Shown here: positions 1-6,800 of the stretch, piece after piece
Layout of the letters: each line of letters opens with the position of its first letter
Numbering within the stretch: the stretch's first letter is position 1
From: an uncultured Eubacteriales bacterium
Lineage (GTDB): Bacteria; Bacillota; Clostridia; Lachnospirales; Lachnospiraceae
Assembly: GCA_949286775.1 (NCBI GenBank)
Contig: CASEDW010000051.1
Coordinates: 1-9,162 of the forward strand
Direction: 5' to 3'
Length of the DNA stretch: 9,162 bases
Program-made: the position numbers and the translations under genes
Notes under the pieces: generated by a model
What the model was told of the DNA's origin: nothing
Seen by the model: only the letters and a program-made list of their open reading frames with translations
The model's database searches: none

Positions 1-72
1 GACGACAGATACGGCGGCCAGTACAACAACGGATATGACGACAGATATGGCGGCCAGTATAACAACGGATAT
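1..72 (+). repeat. 36-bp in-frame tandem repeat, two visible copies
   Basis: Positions 1-36 and 37-72 are direct repeats that differ at only two bases (tac/tat at both places), each synonymous. Each encodes DDRYGGQYNNGY. The array may extend upstream of the window. It codes for a Tyr/Gly/Asn/Gln-rich, low-complexity segment on the predicted cytoplasmic side of the membrane protein. Confidence 0.9.
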
Positions 73-918
73 ATGGATGACTCCCAGTGGGAAGAAGAAA
101 GACAGCGCCGTATAGAACAGCGCAAAGCGAGAAGAGAATACGAGCAGAAAAAAGAAAACAGCAAAATAATATTAATCGGAATCATAATAGCCGCGGCTAT
201 CGCCGTAGTAGGAGTGGCGGCGTTTTTCGGTGTGAACTATTTTATGGGCGATTCTCAGACGAGTCAGAATCAGCAGCAGGATGTTATTGAAAATCCTATA
301 AAAAACAAAGACAATAACACAACGCCTACGCCTTCTGTGACAAAAGAGCCTGAACTTACGCCAAGCGCAACGCCTACGCCAACGCCGACACAGACGGCCA
401 AACCTACGCCTACAGTGACTCCTACTCCGGAGCCTGAACTTACGGCTCAGGTAAAGACGGCTTCATCGGTAGACAGAAGCGGATACAGCAAGGTTAAAAT
501 TTCGGACTCCAGCGCATCCTCTACGATTAAACAGGACAATATCGACAATTCCTCAAAGATGACATATGACGGAGACGAGACTACCTCATGGCAGGAAGGC
601 GCACAGGGCTATGGAATCGGCGAATTTTTACATTATGAACTTGATAAAGAATATGATGTAAGATATATCACCTTTAATATGGGAAACTGGAGAACAGAAG
701 AGCTGTTCTATCAGAACTGCCGTCCGAAGGATATTACAGTATGGGTCGGAGATTACTCTTTTGACATCACTGTTCCCGACGGAATGACAGAGTACTGTAT
801 GGAACTGTCAAAAGATGTTCCCGCGACAGAGGTGTATATCCAGATAAACAGCGTATACACTGAGAGAACCGATTGTGAAGATACTTGTATTTCTGAGGTT
901 GGAATTTACGGAAAATAA
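1..918 (+). CDS. Membrane-anchored NADase-type glycan-binding (discoidin-like) domain protein, 5' partial
   Basis: The reading frame is open to the window edge, so the gene starts upstream. The first in-frame ATG (73) has no Shine-Dalgarno sequence, and the coding repeat before it is in the same frame, so I do not take it as the start. In order, the visible protein has two copies of DDRYGGQYNNGY, a basic Arg/Lys-rich stretch, one transmembrane helix (about nt 166-246), a Pro/Thr stalk of TPTPTPT type (about nt 320-450) and a C-terminal beta-rich domain (about nt 510-915). The pattern YDGDETTSWQEG, GYGIGE, NCRPKDI and CISEVGIYG matches what I know of NADase-type glycan-binding or F5/8-type domains. 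Two nearby cysteines (DCEDTC) could form a disulfide. The basic region before the helix suggests a cytoplasmic N-terminus and an outside C-terminus. The role is probably surface carbohydrate binding; the ligand is unknown. Related clostridial proteins often start with a zinc ribbon, but that part is off-window. Confidence 0.8.
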   Translation, partial: DDRYGGQYNNGYDDRYGGQYNNGYMDDSQWEEERQRRIEQRKARREYEQKKENSKIILIGIIIAAAIAVVGVAAFFGVNYFMGDSQTSQNQQQDVIENPIKNKDNNTTPTPSVTKEPELTPSATPTPTPTQTAKPTPTVTPTPEPELTAQVKTASSVDRSGYSKVKISDSSASSTIKQDNIDNSSKMTYDGDETTSWQEGAQGYGIGEFLHYELDKEYDVRYITFNMGNWRTEELFYQNCRPKDITVWVGDYSFDITVPDGMTEYCMELSKDVPATEVYIQINSVYTERTDCEDTCISEVGIYGK

Positions 919-920
919 TC

Positions 921-1877
921 ATGGGAAATAACATCGATAAAAAGAACACCGGAATAAAATTTTTGATTTTTATTTTGATTGCCGTGGCTGTTTTCACGGC
1001 AGTTGTGTTGATTTTTGCGAAAATCAGAGATGTAAGGGCTGATGTTCAGATATCGGAAAAATCTTCAGAAAAAATTGAAGCAGGCATTAAGGATAAGCCG
1101 GATGAGGGCGTGAAGCTCACTTTGGCGCCTTCAAAAGAAAAAAGAAAAGTCAGGATACAGAAAATAGAAAATAAAACGAAAGAAGCTGAAACGGTCGTGC
1201 TTGAGAGCATTGAAAATATTGAAGCAGGAACCGTTTTAAAAGAAGAAGAGCTGGATCTGACAAATCTTGATAAATATTTCACCGTCTCTGAAATATCGGA
1301 TGAGCTTTTCGAAAGAATCTACGGCGACGACAAGTCGTATAAGACGTACTGCAACGTTCCAAGGGAAGACCTTTGTTATATAAAGATGCTTCACAGAGGA
1401 TTTGACACAGAGATTCATGTTGGAGAAATGATAGTAAACAAAGCGATTGAAAGCGATGTAATAGAGATATTTACTGAACTGTTCAAAAACGACTATCAGA
1501 TTGAAAAAATGGTTCTTATAGATGAATACGGAGCCGACGACAATCTCTCAATAGACGCGAACAATACGTCGGCGTTTAATTACCGCCTTGTGACAGGAGG
1601 AAGTTCCGTTTCACTTCACGCCTGGGGAGTCGCTATTGATATTAATCCCATACAAAACCCATATATATGGAGCGACGGAGCAGGCGGATGGCTGTGGGAA
1701 GACAGGGACGCTGATCTTTATCTTGACAGAGACGCGATTGACGCCAAAGAGCGCCATATGATAAATCATGACGACCTGTGCTATCAATTGTTTACCGAAC
1801 ATGGTTTTACATGGGGCGGAGACTGGCAGAATCCTATAGATTACCAGCATTTCGAAAAACAGGTCGTTTCGTACTGA
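921..1877 (+). CDS. Membrane-anchored M15-family zinc peptidase (VanY/CwlK-like D,D- or L,D-endopeptidase)
   Basis: This 318-residue protein has one N-terminal transmembrane helix (residues about 12-34), a charged linker (about 35-110) and a C-terminal M15 catalytic domain (about 135-318). The zinc site is visible as SLHAWGVAID, giving His233 and Asp240 of the SxHxxGxAxD motif, and DYQHFE near the end, giving His310 with Asp307 in the place of the catalytic acid. NNTSAFNYR, DINPIQNP and GFTWGGDW are typical of the Peptidase_M15_4 (CwlK/endolysin-like) group. It should cut peptide crosslinks or stems in peptidoglycan outside the membrane; the exact bond cannot be told from sequence. It starts 2 nt after the upstream stop with only weak Shine-Dalgarno match, so translation is probably coupled to the glycan-binding protein. 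The pair may act together at the wall, which is inference. Catalytic residues all look intact. Confidence 0.88.
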   Translation: MGNNIDKKNTGIKFLIFILIAVAVFTAVVLIFAKIRDVRADVQISEKSSEKIEAGIKDKPDEGVKLTLAPSKEKRKVRIQKIENKTKEAETVVLESIENIEAGTVLKEEELDLTNLDKYFTVSEISDELFERIYGDDKSYKTYCNVPREDLCYIKMLHRGFDTEIHVGEMIVNKAIESDVIEIFTELFKNDYQIEKMVLIDEYGADDNLSIDANNTSAFNYRLVTGGSSVSLHAWGVAIDINPIQNPYIWSDGAGGWLWEDRDADLYLDRDAIDAKERHMINHDDLCYQLFTEHGFTWGGDWQNPIDYQHFEKQVVSY

Positions 1878-1905
1878 CATTGGTATTATTATATTTAATA
1901 TAGAA

Positions 1906-1910
1906 AGAAG
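1906..1910 (+). promoter_or_regulatory. Ribosome binding site deciding the GTPase start
   Basis: AGAAG at 1906-1910 is the best Shine-Dalgarno-like match. It lies directly against the ATG at 1911 (no spacer) but 9 nt before the ATG at 1920, which favours 1920 as the start. The match itself is weak. Confidence 0.45.
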
Positions 1911-1919
1911 ATGTTTAAA

Positions 1920-3167
1920 ATGATTAAAATTGACATTATTTCAGGATTTCTTGGAGCCGGAAAGACGACTCTGATTTCAAAATTATTGAAAGACAGCTTT
2001 AAGAACGAGCAGGTCATCATTATTGAAAATGAGTTTGGCGAGATCGGCATAGACAGCGGATTTCTCAAATCAACAGGCATAGAGATACGCGAGATGAATT
2101 CAGGATGTATCTGCTGCTCTTTGGTGGGGGATTTCGGAAAAGCGCTTCAGGAAGTTATAACGCAGTATGAACCGGACAGAATCATAATCGAACCGTCAGG
2201 AGTAGGAAAACTTTCCGATGTAAAAAAAGCGGTTATTGACGCCGGTGCTAAACTTGACAAAGAGGTGCAGATCGACAGCGCTACGGCTGTTGTCGACATA
2301 ACAAAATGCAAAACATATTTGAAGAATTTCGGAGAGTTTTATAAAGATCAGATTCATTCGGCCGGAACGATCATACTTACAAGAATGGATCTTCCAAAAG
2401 CTACGCAGGAAAAAGTTGACGAAGCTATCGATATGATCAGAGAACTTAACAAAGACGCGACGATTATAACTACTCCGCTAAATCAGCTTGACTCAGCGAA
2501 AGTGCTTGATCTTATGGAGAAGGGAAGCGTTGATCTTGCGCAGGCTCTTCTTGAGGAAGCGAAACATCATCATGATCATGATCATGACCACGAGCATCAT
2601 CATGATCACGAGCATGACCATCACCACGAACATGATGAAAACTGCACATGCGGATGCAACGACCATGATCATGACCACGAGCATCATCATGATCACGACC
2701 ATGAACATGAGCATCACCACGACCATGATGAGAACTGCACATGCGGATGCCACGACCATGATCATGACCACGAGCATGATCATGACCACGAGCATCATCA
2801 TGATCACGACCATGAACATGAGCATCACCATGACCATGACGAGAACTGCACATGCGGATGCCATGACCATCACCACCATCACCATGCCGACGAGGTATTT
2901 ACAAGCTGGGGCCGCGAGACTTCTCATAAATATACAAGCGAAGATATAGAAAAGATCATAAAGGAACTTGGCACAAGCGACGAGTACGGCGTTATATTAA
3001 GAGCAAAAGGAATAGTTCCTTTGACAGACGGCACCTGGGCATATTTTGATATGGTTCCGGAACAGACAGAGGTCAGAAAAGGAGAGCCTGAATTTTCAGG
3101 AAGACTCTGTGTAATAGGTTCTGATCTGAAAGAAGATAAGATATGTGAACTTTTCGGAGTTAAATAA
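1920..3167 (+). CDS. CobW/COG0523 G3E-family GTPase, putative metallochaperone with long His/Cys-rich insert
   Basis: The start at 1920 (MIKIDIISGF, 415 aa) is preferred over the in-frame ATG at 1911 because of Shine-Dalgarno spacing. The N-terminal GTPase domain (residues 1 to about 215) has the Walker A motif GFLGAGKTT (9-17), the family hallmark GCICC (Cys63, Cys65, Cys66) that binds metal, and EPSGVG. The guanine-recognition motif reads TRMD (154-157) rather than the usual NKxD or SKxD. Residues about 216-322 are a His/Asp/Glu-rich insert with three NCTCGC modules. A CobW C-terminal domain follows (about 325-415; FTSWGRETSHKY, GTWAYFDMVP, RLCVIG). The family delivers metals such as Zn2+, Co2+ or Ni2+ to client proteins using GTP. 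The insert suggests storage or capture of a thiophilic/borderline metal, most likely zinc, but no client or metal-responsive operator is visible. The next gene, metG, encodes an enzyme with a four-cysteine zinc knuckle; a client link is only speculation. Confidence 0.9.
   Translation: MIKIDIISGFLGAGKTTLISKLLKDSFKNEQVIIIENEFGEIGIDSGFLKSTGIEIREMNSGCICCSLVGDFGKALQEVITQYEPDRIIIEPSGVGKLSDVKKAVIDAGAKLDKEVQIDSATAVVDITKCKTYLKNFGEFYKDQIHSAGTIILTRMDLPKATQEKVDEAIDMIRELNKDATIITTPLNQLDSAKVLDLMEKGSVDLAQALLEEAKHHHDHDHDHEHHHDHEHDHHHEHDENCTCGCNDHDHDHEHHHDHDHEHEHHHDHDENCTCGCHDHDHDHEHDHDHEHHHDHDHEHEHHHDHDENCTCGCHDHHHHHHADEVFTSWGRETSHKYTSEDIEKIIKELGTSDEYGVILRAKGIVPLTDGTWAYFDMVPEQTEVRKGEPEFSGRLCVIGSDLKEDKICELFGVK
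2565..2885 (+). repeat. His/Cys-rich coding repeat array inside the G3E GTPase
   Basis: This stretch encodes about 107 residues, about 52 of them histidine by my count, plus nine cysteines in three NCTCGC modules ending near 2657, 2750 and 2861. The units 2658-2750 (31 codons) and 2751-2861 (37 codons) are nearly identical at the DNA level. The second is longer by an 18-bp duplication, CATGATCATGACCACGAG, at 2757-2774 and 2775-2792. The first unit (2565-2657) is more divergent. All length changes keep the frame, so the array can expand or contract without breaking the gene. The complementary strand is also open over the array; I treat that as a shadow. Confidence 0.93.
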
Positions 3168-3196
3168 TTCAAACAATTTTAAACGGGAGACAGAAA

Positions 3197-5167
3197 ATGA
3201 ATAAAATCAGGAAGAAATTTTATATGACGACAGCCATTGCCTATGCGTCGGGCAAGCCTCATATCGGAAACACATATGAGATAGTCCTTGCTGACAGTAT
3301 CGCGAGATTTAAAAGAATGCAGGGATATGACGTTTTCTTCCAGACGGGAACAGACGAGCATGGACAGAAGATTCAGCTTAAAGCTGAAGAAGCGGGAGTT
3401 TCCCCAAAAGAATACGTAGATAAAGTCGCAGGTGAGATAAAAAACATCTGGGATATTATGAATACGTCATATGATAAATTTATCAGAACAACTGATGAGG
3501 ATCATGAGATCCAGGTTCAGAAGATATTCAAAAAACTTTACGATCAGGGCGACATATATAAGGGATATTATGAAGGACTTTATTGTACGCCGTGTGAATC
3601 CTTCTATACACCTGCTCAGCTTAAAGACGGAAAATGTCCTGACTGCGGCAGAGAAGTAGTTGAAGCAAAAGAAGAGGCGTATTTCTTTAAAATGAGCAAA
3701 TATGCCCAGAGACTTATAGATCATATCAACGCGCATCCTGAGTTCATTCAGCCTGTGTCAAGAAAAAATGAGATGATGAACAATTTCCTGATTCCGGGAC
3801 TTCAGGATCTCTGCGTTTCAAGAACTACCTTTACATGGGGAGTTCCTGTTGACTTTGATCCAAAGCATGTAACTTACGTATGGCTCGACGCCCTTACAAA
3901 CTATATCACAGGAATAGGATATGACTGCGACGGAAATTCGTCTGAGCTGTTCAAGAAAAACTGGCCTGCCGATCTTCATCTCATAGGAAAGGATATCGTA
4001 AGATTCCATACGATTTACTGGCCTATTTTCCTTATGGCTCTCGGGCTTCCGCTTCCAAAACAGGTATTCGGACATCCGTGGCTCCTTCAGGGCGACGGCA
4101 AGATGAGCAAATCAAAGGGAAATGTTCTCTATGCCGATGATTTGAGAGACGTATTCGGCGTTGACGCCGTAAGATATTTTGTGCTTCACGAGATGCCGTT
4201 TGAAAACGACGGCGTTATAAGCTGGGAACTTATGGTTGAGAGAATGAACTCGGATCTTGCCAATATTCTCGGAAATCTCGTAAACCGTACAATTTCTATG
4301 TCGAATAAATATTTCGGCGGTATCGTGACAGATAAAAACGTATGTGAAGATGTTGATTCCGATCTTAAAGAAGTAGTCAGCAAAACAGCCGAAAAGGTTG
4401 TGGAAAAGATGGACGGCTTAAGAGTGGCTGACGCTCTTACGGAAATCTTCAATCTTTTCAGAAGATGCAACAAATATATCGACGAGACTATGCCATGGGC
4501 GCTTGCGAAGGAAGAGGAAAAGAAAGACAGACTTTCAACAGTTCTCTACAATCTCGTAGAGGGAATCACGACAGGAGCTTCTCTTCTTGCTCCGTTTATG
4601 CCTGAAACGGCCGAAAAGATCGTATCACAGCTTGGCACAGAACTCAGGGATTATGAAGATCTCGACAAATTCGGATTATATCCGAACGGAAATAAAGTTA
4701 CGGAAAAACCGGAGATACTCTTCGCGAGACTTGATGTTAAAGATGTGCTGGCAAAAGCTGAAGAAATCCAGGCAAAACAGCTTGCCGCCATGGGAAAGAC
4801 TGAAAAAGAAGAAGAGCCTGATGTTGAAGTAGAGCTCAAACCTGAGATCGAATACGATGACTTTATGAAAATGCAGTTCGCGGTGGGCGAGATAGTATCA
4901 TGCGAAGCTGTGAAAAAATCCAAAAAGCTGCTCTGTTCGCAGGTTAAGATCGGAAATCAGATGAAACAGATCGTTTCAGGAATCAAGGCTCACTATACGC
5001 CGGAAGAAATGGTCGGAAAGAAAGTCATGGTTCTTTTAAATCTTAAACCGGCGCGCCTTGCGGGAGTGCTTTCAGAGGGAATGCTTTTATGCGCTGAAGA
5101 TGAAAAAGGCAATCTGGCGCTTATGGTTCCTGAAAAGGATATGCCTTCAGGAGCGGAGATCTGCTGA
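3197..5167 (+). CDS. metG: Methionyl-tRNA synthetase with C-terminal tRNA-binding domain
   Basis: This 656-residue class I synthetase charges tRNA-Met and initiator tRNA with methionine in the cytoplasm. The Rossmann-fold catalytic domain carries the HIGH-equivalent HIGN (22-25) and the KMSKS loop (302-306). The connective peptide holds one zinc knuckle, Cys130-x2-Cys133-x13-Cys147-x2-Cys150. The anticodon-binding helical domain spans about 340-520. A charged linker then leads to an OB-fold EMAP-II/Trbp111-like tRNA-binding domain (about 550-656; DFMKMQFAVGEI, KQIVSGI, GVLSEGMLL), which in other bacteria supports tRNA affinity and dimerization. The start is fixed by GGGAG at 3185-3189, 7 nt upstream. 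The upstream gap is only 29 nt with no visible promoter, and the stop overlaps the next start by one base, so it probably sits in an operon with the flanking genes. The length and motifs are normal for the family. Confidence 0.97.
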   Translation: MNKIRKKFYMTTAIAYASGKPHIGNTYEIVLADSIARFKRMQGYDVFFQTGTDEHGQKIQLKAEEAGVSPKEYVDKVAGEIKNIWDIMNTSYDKFIRTTDEDHEIQVQKIFKKLYDQGDIYKGYYEGLYCTPCESFYTPAQLKDGKCPDCGREVVEAKEEAYFFKMSKYAQRLIDHINAHPEFIQPVSRKNEMMNNFLIPGLQDLCVSRTTFTWGVPVDFDPKHVTYVWLDALTNYITGIGYDCDGNSSELFKKNWPADLHLIGKDIVRFHTIYWPIFLMALGLPLPKQVFGHPWLLQGDGKMSKSKGNVLYADDLRDVFGVDAVRYFVLHEMPFENDGVISWELMVERMNSDLANILGNLVNRTISMSNKYFGGIVTDKNVCEDVDSDLKEVVSKTAEKVVEKMDGLRVADALTEIFNLFRRCNKYIDETMPWALAKEEEKKDRLSTVLYNLVEGITTGASLLAPFMPETAEKIVSQLGTELRDYEDLDKFGLYPNGNKVTEKPEILFARLDVKDVLAKAEEIQAKQLAAMGKTEKEEEPDVEVELKPEIEYDDFMKMQFAVGEIVSCEAVKKSKKLLCSQVKIGNQMKQIVSGIKAHYTPEEMVGKKVMVLLNLKPARLAGVLSEGMLLCAEDEKGNLALMVPEKDMPSGAEIC

Positions 5168-5946
5168 TGGAAAATATGATTTTTGATACCCACGCGCATT
5201 ATGACGACGAGGCCTTTGATGAGGACAGGGACGAACTCCTGTCCTCTTTTCCTGATAACAGGATAGGATGGGTGATTGACGCCGCGTCAACAGTGAAAAG
5301 TCATGAGGATATTTTAAAACTCACGGAAAAATATCCGTTTATATACGGAACTGTCGGAGTGCATCCCGACGAAGTCGGGTCCCTCGATGATGAAGTTTTC
5401 GCCCGCCTTGAAAAACTGTGCGATCTTCCGAAAACTGTTGCTGTCGGAGAAGTCGGACTCGATTATCACTGGAACATTGAGGAAAAATCAAAGCAGATAT
5501 ACTGGTTTGAGCGTTTTATAGATCTTGCCAAAAGAAAAGAGCTGCCGCTCATAATACACAGCCGCGAGGCGGCTTCAGATACGCTGGAAGTTTTAAAGAG
5601 CTCTGACGCCGGAAAAATCGGAGCTGTGATGCACTGCTATTCTTATTCGAAAGAAATCGCGAAAGTTCTGCTGAACGAGGGATTTTATTTTGGAATAGGA
5701 GGCGTAGCGACTTTCAAGAACGCGAGAAAACTCATAGAGACGATAGAGTATCTTCCGATGTCATCTATCCTGCTGGAAACGGATTGTCCGTATCTTGCGC
5801 CTGTGCCGTACAGGGGAAAGAGAAACTGCTCTTTATATATTCCTTACGTGGTCGAAAAAATTTCGCAGTTAAAGAATATAAGTGAAGAAGAAGTAATAAG
5901 AATTACGGCGCAAAATGCCCTCAGACTTTTTGGCAAAGTCATGTAG
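5167..5946 (+). CDS. tatD: TatD-family metal-dependent hydrolase (DNase)
   Basis: This 259-residue TIM-barrel amidohydrolase-superfamily enzyme is probably a cytoplasmic 3'-5' exonuclease or DNase acting in DNA repair or RNA quality control, by analogy with TatD and YcfH/YabD. The metal ligands are all visible: His9 and His11 in DTHAHYDDE, Glu95 in GEVGLDYH, His131 in IIHSREA, His156 in MHCYS and Asp206 in LETDCPYLAP. The ATG at 5167 shares its A with the metG stop (TGATG), a translational-coupling arrangement, and has AGGAG/GGAG at 5149-5158. An internal ATG at 5176 is possible but less well spaced. The metG-tatD pair is common in Bacillota. TatD paralogues are hard to assign to one symbol, so the name is a family-level call. 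A paired region overlaps the 3' end and is described as a finding. Confidence 0.93.
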   Translation: MENMIFDTHAHYDDEAFDEDRDELLSSFPDNRIGWVIDAASTVKSHEDILKLTEKYPFIYGTVGVHPDEVGSLDDEVFARLEKLCDLPKTVAVGEVGLDYHWNIEEKSKQIYWFERFIDLAKRKELPLIIHSREAASDTLEVLKSSDAGKIGAVMHCYSYSKEIAKVLLNEGFYFGIGGVATFKNARKLIETIEYLPMSSILLETDCPYLAPVPYRGKRNCSLYIPYVVEKISQLKNISEEEVIRITAQNALRLFGKVM

Positions 5947-5978
5947 ATAAGCCAAACGATAAGTCTTTATTGAAACTC

Positions 5979-6007
5979 TTGCACAAAAGTAGACGTGTTG
6001 TTATAAT
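5979..6007 (+). promoter_or_regulatory. Sigma-A promoter for hpf
   Basis: The -35 element TTGCAC (5979-5984) and a consensus -10 element TATAAT (6002-6007) are separated by 17 bp, the ideal spacing. Transcription should start near 6013-6015, leaving a leader of about 50 nt. The match to the housekeeping consensus is strong, so stress control, if any, probably comes from another layer. Confidence 0.85.
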
Positions 6008-6012
6008 AAAAA

Positions 6013-6040
6013 TGTAGTTTTTGTATAAACTGAAACTACA
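6013..6040 (+). promoter_or_regulatory. Perfect 8-bp inverted repeat at the predicted hpf transcript start
   Basis: TGTAGTTT (6013-6020) and AAACTACA (6033-6040) are exact reverse complements around a 12-nt centre. The element begins at about the predicted +1 position and ends 9 nt before the AGGAGG site. It could be a dyad operator for a repressor or a 5' stem-loop that stabilizes the mRNA. It lacks a following T-tract, so it is not an intrinsic terminator. Confidence 0.55.
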
Positions 6041-6049
6041 ATAATAAGT

Positions 6050-6060
6050 AGGAGGGTGAT
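6050..6060 (+). promoter_or_regulatory. Strong ribosome binding site of hpf
   Basis: AGGAGGGTGAT matches almost the whole anti-Shine-Dalgarno complement. AGGAGG ends 8 nt before the ATG at 6064, which fixes the start and suggests high translation. Confidence 0.9.
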
Positions 6061-6063
6061 GTT

Positions 6064-6591
6064 ATGAACATTATCATCAGCGGAAAAAACATAGAATTAA
6101 CGGACGGATTAAAGGCGGCAGTAGAAGAAAAGATTACTAAGCTTAACCGCTACTTCAACCCAAATACGGAGGTACATGTTACTTTAAGTGTTGAGAAAGA
6201 GAGACAGAAAATAGAAGTTACGATCCCTGTAAAAGGCAATATCATCAGATCCGAGCAGGTAAGCAACGATATGTATGTTTCTATAGATCTTGTTGAAGAA
6301 GTTATCGAGAGACAGTTAAGAAAATATAAAAATAAGATTGTCGACAAGAATCAGTCTGACGGAAGCTTCCAGAAGGATTATATTGAAAACGATTATCTCG
6401 AGGATGAAGACGTTAAAATAACAAAGACCAAGAAATTTGAAGTAAAACCGATGTTCCCTGAAGACGCATGCGTACAGATGGAGCTTTTGGGACATGATTT
6501 CTTTGTTTTCTACAATGCTGAAACAGAGGCGATCAATGTGGTATACAAGAGGAAAAACAACTCGTATGGTCTTATCGAACCTGAGTATTGA
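6064..6591 (+). CDS. hpf: Ribosome hibernation-promoting factor, long form (HPF-long)
   Basis: This 175-residue protein binds the 30S subunit in stationary phase or stress and pairs two 70S ribosomes into inactive 100S dimers. The N-terminal S30AE/RaiA-type domain (about 1-98) begins MNIIISGKNIELTDGL, and its KITKLNRYF helix is characteristic. An acidic linker (about 99-120) leads to the C-terminal dimerization domain (about 125-175), with FEVKPMFPEDA, MELLGHDFFVFYNAET and NNSYGLIEPEY. Having both domains marks the long form typical of Bacillota, where no separate RMF is needed. The gene is a single transcription unit, with its own sigma-A promoter upstream and an intrinsic terminator downstream. 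The inverted repeat at the transcript start is a possible control element. No anomalies are seen in the protein. Confidence 0.96.
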   Translation: MNIIISGKNIELTDGLKAAVEEKITKLNRYFNPNTEVHVTLSVEKERQKIEVTIPVKGNIIRSEQVSNDMYVSIDLVEEVIERQLRKYKNKIVDKNQSDGSFQKDYIENDYLEDEDVKITKTKKFEVKPMFPEDACVQMELLGHDFFVFYNAETEAINVVYKRKNNSYGLIEPEY

Positions 6592-6680
6592 TTGAATATT
6601 ATGCACAGTTATTTTGTTGGTTTTTTGCGGAAATTTTTCAATGCTTTTTGTTGATGATTTCTGATTTTATGATTTTTCTA

Positions 6681-6723
6681 CAGGAATATCTCACAATCTT
6701 TTGTGGAATATTCCTGTTTTTTT
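6681..6723 (+). terminator. Rho-independent terminator downstream of hpf
   Basis: CAGGAATAT (6681-6689) pairs perfectly with ATATTCCTG (6708-6716). Beyond a mismatch, the inner stem continues with CACAA (6692-6696) against TTGTG (6701-6705), closing a 4-nt loop. Seven T residues follow (6717-6723). The upstream flank has no A-tract, so termination is expected only on the + strand. It separates hpf from the ATP synthase operon. Confidence 0.92.
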
Positions 6724-6739
6724 GTGAAATGATTGAAGA

Positions 6740-6768
6740 TTGAATTATGAATTAAATGGGATTATAAT
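6740..6768 (+). promoter_or_regulatory. Sigma-A promoter for the ATP synthase operon
   Basis: The -35 element TTGAAT (6740-6745) and a consensus -10 element TATAAT (6763-6768) are spaced by 17 bp. The predicted start is near 6775, giving a short leader of about 25 nt before the first operon gene. It lies just after the hpf terminator, as expected for an independent unit. Confidence 0.82.
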
Positions 6769-6800
6769 ATGCAAGAAATAAAATTACAGGATTGGTGGAT

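Noticed and set aside
73..75. ATG at 73 as the start of the first gene
   Set aside because: No Shine-Dalgarno sequence precedes it, and the 36-bp coding repeats upstream are in the same frame with only synonymous differences, which shows translation begins further upstream.
1190..1260. SAF-like motif (IEAGTVLKEEEL) in the linker of the M15 peptidase
   Set aside because: The short match is suggestive of SAF domains, but the rest of the domain is not recognizable and the following segment is part of the usual M15 upstream region.
1878..1919. Possible promoter in the AT-rich gap before the G3E GTPase
   Set aside because: TTGGTA and several TATTTA-like hexamers occur, but no -35/-10 pair has acceptable spacing. 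AT-richness alone does not make a promoter. No zinc-regulator dyad is visible either.
2493..2927. Long open frames on the complementary strand and in another + frame over the His-rich array
   Set aside because: They are by-products of the CAT/CAC/GAT/GAC/GAG repeat, translate to Met/Val/Ile- or Arg/His-rich low-complexity strings, and lack a start context. The array continues the GTPase frame exactly.
6592..6680. T-rich stretches between the hpf stop and the terminator as an extra terminator or small RNA
   Set aside because: The T-runs are not preceded by a stable GC-containing stem, and no promoter or conserved RNA fold is visible. The clear terminator lies downstream at 6681-6723.
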